Origin: Prosopocoilus inquinatus
Taxonomy: Eukaryota; Arthropoda; Insecta; Coleoptera; Lucanidae
Reading direction: 5' to 3'
Assembly: GCA_036172665.1 (NCBI GenBank)
Contig: CM069876.1
Span: 34,937,001 to 35,001,000, forward strand
DNA: 64,000 nucleotides
The translations under genes and the position numbers were made by a program. This document shows, one piece after another, positions 57,956 through 64,000 of this stretch; within the stretch, counting starts at the first letter, position 1, and the number at the start of each line of letters is the position of its first letter. The notes under the pieces are model-generated. The model did not search any database and was not told where the DNA came from. It saw only the letters and a list, made by a program, of their open reading frames with translations.

Positions 57956-58935
57956 TACCATCATCTCAATGTTGAGAATTGTACGGTGCATTAAAAATCT
58001 GAAATGGCACGTGTGTGTCACAACAGGGTCGACTGGGTGGTCACAACCCCCGATAACGCTCGTTTATACAGAGTATTTTAAAGCAATTAAAAAAAAATAA
58101 ATCTCAACGTACCCGCCATACTTGCCCGAACTCGCATTTTGCAATACCCATTTGTTTCCAAAACTAAATTTTTCATTCATTTGCCACAATTGCAAGAGGA
58201 GTTAAGGAACTTAGGGATAACAGCATAACTTTGTAATCTTTATTACAAATATATAGAATGTTGAATGTAGTTTCCTAAAGATTTTAAGACAGATTGGGTT
58301 GAAACAACCAGTTACTTGCTAGTAAATAAGAGAAATGCGTAATTGTTTATGATGACTTCCTATAAATACATACATCATTTCATGGTCTTATCTAACCATC
58401 ATAAATAATCGTAAATATCTTTACTGGCAGAATTAATATAAATGATTTGATTTGGAAATGTATGCAGTCAATGGAGAAGGGGGGCGCGGAGGTCCATAAA
58501 GAAACTGTTTTCACTGTACGTCAAGCTTTGGGAAATATTTATTCTTTTGATCAGAACAAAATTGTTGAAGTTATGAAATGTTTGTTTGTCTATCAGAGAT
58601 CGTGGCTTCCATTTCAGAACTTCAGCTAGTTTGGTCCTGAAACATTTCCGAAAGGTTGACGTAACTTAAAAGGGGCTTCTTTATCAAACCTCGATTGATT
58701 GCGTCCTCAAACAAATTATTCTAATCCAACCGTCAATCTATCTACTTATACATATAAAATAAGTTGTACTATTTATAATCGTTTTAATTTCTTTTTCCGT
58801 TCTTGGGCAAAACGTGCGTATGCTATACTTATCAACCGACCCCGTATATCTCAATACCAAAAAAAAAACGAGTTACTATCAATAAAATCAATCAACAGGA
58901 ATCAAAAAAATTCTTTATTATTCCGAATAATTTAT

Positions 58936-59147
58936 TTATAGAATTAATTGATGACTTTGAGCCAGGTGCACCAATCGCACGTGCACTTTCAAATCATAAT
59001 TCCTGTGGAACTTCTTGCTGCAGTACGAACATGCAAAGCGTTTCTCCTTGCCGCATTCGTTCTTCAGGTGACTGCTCAGGTGTTTCTTGTGCTTGTAACT
59101 GCGTTGGCACTTAAGACACTCGTACCTCGTTTGCTCGATAGAAGTTC
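58936..59147 (-). CDS. lola: lola alternative last exon, finger pair (type C, most 5' in window)
   Basis: Encodes 70 residues. Finger 1: C11, C14, H27, C32; finger 2: C40, C43, H56, H61, then a short hydrophobic tail (AQSHQLIL). The linker is CGKEKRFAC. The acceptor is GGTTTCGTTTCAG. AATAAA hexamers lie at the stop (58931-58936) and at 58914-58919. It is the first Lola tail reached by the transcript within this window. Confidence 0.91.
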
Positions 59148-59389
59148 CTGAAACGAAACCAAGTTACTTCCTTCAACGCCGAGGTTTTAAAATCAGAAGC
59201 AATTTGTTGCATTTCATCGATGGTTTTACGAGGGTCGGTTGGTAAGTAATGCGTCAGTCGCTCGTAACTTGAAGTTTAAGTACCCCGAGTCATTCTCAAA
59301 ATATTCGCCATGTATTTTTGTTTTATAATCATAAGTTTAAGTGTGGTGGTTCACTTACTAAAGTCAAAGAGACCTTAACGGCCATCACT

Positions 59390-59923
59390 AGACCTAGGCG
59401 CATTTTAGGCGGAAGGTTTCGTTAAATATACGAGGAACTACTAATATGCTGAAGCGATCATAGTCGGAAAAAGTTCTAATCTTTAACGCGTCTGCCCAGT
59501 AAAAACAAAATAATAAACCAGTCGAAGCCCGAGAAGTCTATGCGGCTCGCAGTAACCACTACAGTTCTGGTCGACTGGATATAAAAACTTGTTTACATAA
59601 TCGATTCATTCCGAAATGAACTCGCATTCTTTTTGCAGTGACGGCGCTATAATTGATATGAATTAAATGTATTATGCCAGTCTTTTTAATAGCTACATTA
59701 AAGAATTATAATGTTTTCATAATTATTAATTTGAAATAAATTATAAAGGTTATTATGTTACGCCCGTAATTTATATCAAACGGTTGCTTCTGATGCAATG
59801 AGCGCGAGGGCGAGAGTGCCTCGGGCATATAAGCCGTTCAGCGGCGACGTTGAAATCTACGCCGCTGCTTTGTTTATCTTTATACTGGTTTTTACCAGAT
59901 ATCCTAGAAATGTCCGACCCTTA
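59390..59923. mobile_element. dispersed element with 8-bp target duplication (copy 2)
   Basis: Flanked by GCCATCAC on both sides (59382-59389 and 59924-59931). Same order as the 17596 copy, with an extra block (AAAAAGTTCTAAT) and minor differences. Confidence 0.78.
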
Positions 59924-60189
59924 GCCATCACAGAACGAGGTAAATGGCCGATATGGGGAATTCATCTGTAACAGGCTGTCAGGCTTACATTTTGCATGTG
60001 CAGTTTTAACTTTAGCCCTAGTGAAGGAAATAAAATTCTCCTAAAGCCTGGCAAGGGCAGCGACGTTCTGTGTTTGTAAACATTGTAACAACATCTTTGT
60101 GGTTAAAATTGGAACGGCAGCATTTGACAGACGACGCAACGCCCTAGAATTAACGCAACTTAGATGAGAGGGAGGTTGTTGTATAATTT

Positions 60190-60300
60190 TTATAATCACT
60201 ACCCACTATACAATATTGAAGATAAAATCCTTGGAAATCATTGTCGATGCAATAGTTTCCAAGTATATTATCTAGTAAATAAATTTGTAAATCGGGTTTA
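60190..60300. mobile_element. diverged relative of the 10899 hairpin
   Basis: ATAAAATCCTTGGAAATCAT plus TGTCGATGCAATAGTTTCCA correspond to the core of 10899-11024 (GGAAACTATTATCGATACAA). Confidence 0.45.
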
Positions 60301-60309
60301 AGGGGAAAC

Positions 60310-60385
60310 ACTAACGAAACAATCAAACTCCAATTGTCTGATTTCATGCCAAACCGCTCCGACCATTGAGCTATCACGACACCGA
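60310..60385 (-). repeat. tRNA-like 5' half, probable SINE fragment
   Basis: On the minus strand: TGATAGCTCAATGGTCGGAG plus CGGTTTGGCATGAAATCAGA has an A-box (TAGCTCAATGG), but no B box follows. Confidence 0.4.
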
Positions 60386-62107
60386 GGTTCAAGTAAATTA
60401 ATCTAATAAAAATATTTATTTTTAAAGGCGAGTTCCACTGTAATAGTTCGGATATTCAGTTGCAGATATCAGAGACGCAATGTCTCCATAAAAATAAAGT
60501 TGCCATTAAATAATGTTATAGCCAAACTGCAGAAGTTTAGGCATTTGTCTTTTCTATTTGTTAAACACTACTTTGATAGGACCTAGTAATAAAAACGTTT
60601 CATGTAGTTACTGTTCAAATGGTAAAGTTTTATAATGCCTATTTTTGCCTATTTATGGATAAAAATAGCTATAATATGTCTTTTTCCTAAAAAGTGTTGA
60701 ATAAATTTTTAATTTAAATAATTTAGCATTGAAATGATTAAAAGTTGAATTCAACCGTTATTATTATACATATGTATAAAAGAATGAGACAGCGACAATT
60801 TTTTTAGAATGTTGTAGACTCGCCATCAAATAAATCGAGACCGATTTATAGTTTTGTAATTTTTGCTACCAACGTCAACAAGGACGCGGTTACCTTGCAG
60901 GACACTCGATGGACACCTGTAGTTTTCCTTTTAAAAAATAATAAATCAGATTTGTATCTTAGTAAATGAACCAAATGTATATTTGAAAATAATGTTAAAT
61001 TTCGAGGAACGAAAACCTATATTCAACCTTTGTTTAAGGCATTTTCTTGATGAAATGAATTAAAAGGGACATTTTCGCACTTTTTCAGAAGGTTGCAACA
61101 CCTGTACAATCGAATACACATTCCAGGACAAAATAAGTATGGAAACCGCAATTTTTTCATGCATTGTAATTCGCAAATCGCAAAAAGATTTAAGGGATTT
61201 CAAAATTCACTTACCTCTGCACTTATGCAGTTATTATAATCACCCACTCTGTTTTAATTTACAATTAAGCGAATTTATTATAGATAAATAGAATAAAGCT
61301 TAATAAAATTCATACACTCGCGTATGGTAACTTCTATTCGATTAGCGAATTGTCAGTGCATTAAGCGAAGAGCGCAGGTATCTGAACAAAAGAAAAACGC
61401 CTAAGCGACGCGTGCTTGCTCTGTAAAAAACTGTAAGAATACAGTTTTTACCCTACGGAGAACACGAATTAATTTTAAAACGTTTTTAATATCGCCAGCA
61501 GATAGATCGACGAAAGAATCTTTTTATAAATAATTTCTTACAACGAGCAAAGCAATGAGGACATTGTGTAATTAAAATAACTACCTCTCTTAAAATTTAA
61601 GATTCAATGATTACTTTCAGGAGCAAATAAATTTTATCTTAAAGGTGGTTGCGGACGGAGAACGATAATATAAAATACGCGGAGAGTAACAAAAATAAAG
61701 GCCGCTAATTCTTCTTTGTTGTTACAGTTAAACTAAAACTATTCCACTACTACTTTTTTTTTGTTTTACTGTGGCCACAAATCGTTTTAATAATAAGGTA
61801 ATAGTTACAAATACCTGTTATAACCAGTGGGCACCCCCATCGGCGAATTTAATACTCCTTGACTTTTATTTCTGGGGCAAAGTAAAAAGACAAAACTCAA
61901 TTAATCAATTAATTACAAAATGCAACTAAAATTTTAACAACTGTTATACAGGTGTCTCTAAATTCCGTGGACATGGCTTAACCACAGATTCCCGGCCTCA
62001 AAATAAGATGTTTTAACCAAACTTATCTACAGGATGTTATCGAATAAGATGGCAATAATCATACTACGTATAGGCGTCATCCAAATATTATAATTTAACC
62101 TAATTTA

Positions 62108-62502
62108 TCTGTGTATATACAAAAGTTTTTCGTTTCTGAGGTAAAACCTTCTGAAGGGGTAACTTGGAAAGCATATTTTCTTAAATATCTCTGGAACGGT
62201 TTGAAGTAGAGGGTTGAAATTTGACAGGTAGGACAAGTGAAACCCAAGAATGGACATGTCATACGAGAAACTGAGTATTTGTCACCAGAAGCGTAGATCC
62301 AGGGAAGTAGGTTATCATTTTAGTAAATAATTTTCTTATCGTCACCTTTAAAAAAAGACTAAAACAAAAATTGAAAAGTTCGAATAAAATTGTACCAGAA
62401 ATAAACTAAGCTCCATCTTCGTCAGATTTTTTTCTTAAAACATGCTCTTTTCAAGTTATTTTTGTAGGTTATACCTCAAAAACGAAAAACTTTTGTATAC
62501 AG
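62108..62502. mobile_element. palindromic MITE with ACAAAAGTTTTTCGTTT ends
   Basis: CTGTGTATATACAAAAGTTT plus TTCGTTTCTGAGGTAAAACC pairs with GTTATACCTCAAAAACGAAA plus AACTTTTGTATACAG. Interior non-coding. Confidence 0.68.
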
Positions 62503-63779
62503 TGACCCTCAAAAAGTTCGCACCATATAGGAAAAACTCTTTTTATTATTGATTAAAAAAAAACTTTTTGCTCCAATAGTTTGTGCATGTTCGATAACCA
62601 AATATAAGCAGAGCAGAGCTGGTGAGCAACTTTTAGTGTGGCTCATTTAGCTGCTGCGTTAATTTAATTTAAAATTACAGTCTTACAATCGTTACAAACG
62701 CAACGACGTATTTTTTGAGATTGTCTTGTCACATTTATTGCCCAAGTTATTAAGATTTTTAAGTACTTTTCAGGATCGTTTCCTAACAGCTCCTTTTGTC
62801 AAGCCCCAAAGGCGTCACGTTCTTCAAAAGAAAGCAGCTAAGGTGTGTTTGTTATCCTGCAATAGTGTGCACCATTAGGTTGAACTGTATGTACATCCTC
62901 TATGGATATTTCTTGAAGACAAGAATTGTGGTTTTTTGATTCAAAATGTTCGAACTATCGGACATCAGTACCGTTGTTTCTAGAAATATTTTCACTGATA
63001 TAAATCGAACTTCATGGGGTCCATTTTAATTATTAAAATTAATTAAAAAAAAATTAAAACCTCTCTCTTTCAACCTATTTACAGGAAATTTATCTATATT
63101 ATTTATTTTTAAACGATTCTAAACAGATAACCTCGATTTTTTTTAAAATGTCAGTAGGATGAGCAAATAAGTGCTATAAGTCGAGAAAGAATTAAAAATT
63201 CACCTTGCTTTGCAATTGACGATAAAGTAAAATTTTTCTTACCGTCGATGCTATTAAAAGTTAGCCAATGATAAAAAAACAACATCATGTGCAGCAGTAC
63301 GAGAAAAGAGAATTACATCAATTTAATATTAAAAGAAAGCTGTCATTAGTGCATCAGACATTTTTTACTCAACCTATTTCTGGAAAACAGGATCGGCTCG
63401 GTTCTATGCAGACTTGTGTAAAGTATTTGTACTTCGGAAAACTCGAAAACCAATTTTCAAACAATTTTTAGGAAAATGTTCGGGACAATTAGCTTTTTCT
63501 ATTCGAAAAGGCTATTTCAAATAAATAATAAAAATAATAAAACACGTTTCCAGTTTTCTTGATTTTGTTGCAATTTAAAATACTCCTATTATATAAATAT
63601 TTCGGAGACTATTTATACTTTATTTGTGCCTATTCTGCACGTATATGAGCCTTTTTTAAGCGCCTAAAATCGAATTATTTAGAGCCTAAACTTCAGCAGT
63701 CTAGTTATAACGTATTAAAACACGTACAAGGTCAGGAATAAGTAGCGTTGGCTGAATTTCCAGGAATTGAGGTGCATAC

Positions 63780-64000
63780 GGCACGAAGGGCGACTGAAAA
63801 GTGAATGAGTCGAGCTCGCGACAATTGCAATATTGCTACTCATTATGCACTCGATTAAGGATTTTTTATGCATTGTAAAAGCATCATCCGATATTCCCCA
63901 CTTGCGTAACAATCAAGAGCGATAAAAGTGCTTAAAAACGCCGGGAGCATATCTTCCAGGCCCTTCGAGTGGAGTCGCCTGATCTAATTACGCGTTCCGT
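63780..64000. repeat. dispersed repeat (copy 2), runs off the window
   Basis: TGCACTCGATTAAGGATTTT, TCATCCGATATTCCCCACTT and CCCTTCGAGTGGAGTCGCC match 40070-40270; ends at the window edge. Confidence 0.62.

Larger units (their letters stand above)
52890..58935. other. 6 kb intron rich in inverted-repeat elements
   Basis: Between type C exons. Contents listed separately: hairpins at 53118, 53713 and 55762, the 53450 repeat, mariner-like ends and the TGCTTTCTTTCG family. No exon-like acceptor plus fingers. Confidence 0.5.
3458..59147 (-). other. lola: lola 3' variable region (array of alternative last exons)
   Basis: This span holds 26 zinc-finger last exons and two other terminal modules, all on the minus strand. 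Each begins after a pyrimidine-rich AG acceptor, and every exon length equals 2 + 3n bases, so all continue a codon whose first base comes from the upstream exon. The finger pairs carry the Lola signature: C-x2-C-x12-H-x4-C with a YECGKEP-like linker, then a C2H2 finger. In Drosophila, lola shares 5' BTB exons among about 20 alternative 3' exons and some isoforms arise by trans-splicing. Those shared exons are not in this window. Other BTB genes with alternative fingers (br, fru, ttk) do not have such an array. Confidence 0.93.
59148..64000. other. 5' part of the intron, no exon seen
   Basis: No finger exons or BTB-like sequence. Holds the second 8-bp-duplication element, a tRNA-like fragment, a long palindrome and a dispersed repeat at the edge. 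The shared upstream lola exons must lie outside. Confidence 0.5.

Noticed and set aside
3458..59147. mod(mdg4)-like locus as an alternative identity
   Set aside because: mod(mdg4) tails are built on the FLYWCH finger; here nearly all tails are C2HC plus C2H2 pairs with the Lola linker.

Overview
The window looks like insect nuclear DNA, possibly from a beetle (the order is a guess from the style of the repeats). It is AT-rich, intron-dominated and full of short inverted-repeat transposons. Its one recognisable gene is the 3' variable region of longitudinals lacking (lola), the BTB transcription factor whose shared 5' exons are spliced to one of many alternative last exons. Everything coding that I trust is on the minus strand, so the gene is read from high to low coordinates. 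The constitutive BTB exons and main promoter must lie beyond position 64000.

I find 26 apparently intact alternative last exons, each encoding the Lola-type finger pair: a C2HC finger ending in a Cys, then a C2H2 finger. They sit at 3.46-7.59 kb (6), 13.3 kb (1), 20.2-21.4 kb (3), 26.8-27.95 kb (4), 33.85-34.44 kb (2), 40.4-41.6 kb (2), 44.5-46.0 kb (3), 47.97-49.9 kb (3), 52.7 kb (1) and 58.9 kb (1). Each starts after a polypyrimidine-AG acceptor, each reads from its second base (same splice phase) to its own stop, and many are followed within about 100 bases by AATAAA. Any of them can therefore replace any other on the shared upstream exon.

Two alternative tails are not zinc-finger pairs. 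The exon at 6381-6637 encodes a Cys/His domain resembling the zinc ribbon at the end of piggyBac transposases. A four-exon module at 34605-35354 encodes a coiled-coil stretch plus a DUF4806-like domain and includes a probable GC-AG intron. Both begin with the same splice phase as the finger exons, so both could form Lola isoforms (BTB plus piggyBac ribbon; BTB plus DUF4806).

Tandem exon birth and death is visible. At 40.4-45.7 kb two exon types were duplicated with their flanks, leaving live copies, a broken copy and scraps within about nine copies of a 110-120 bp intronic repeat. At 49.7-59.1 kb a second exon family has three intact members and one frameshifted one.

The rest is intron or intergenic DNA: many palindromic MITE-like elements, a tRNA-Ser-like SINE, a repeat pair with 8-bp target duplications, a dead mariner-type transposase and AT-rich low-complexity sequence. 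No rRNA genes, CRISPR arrays or functional tRNA genes were seen.
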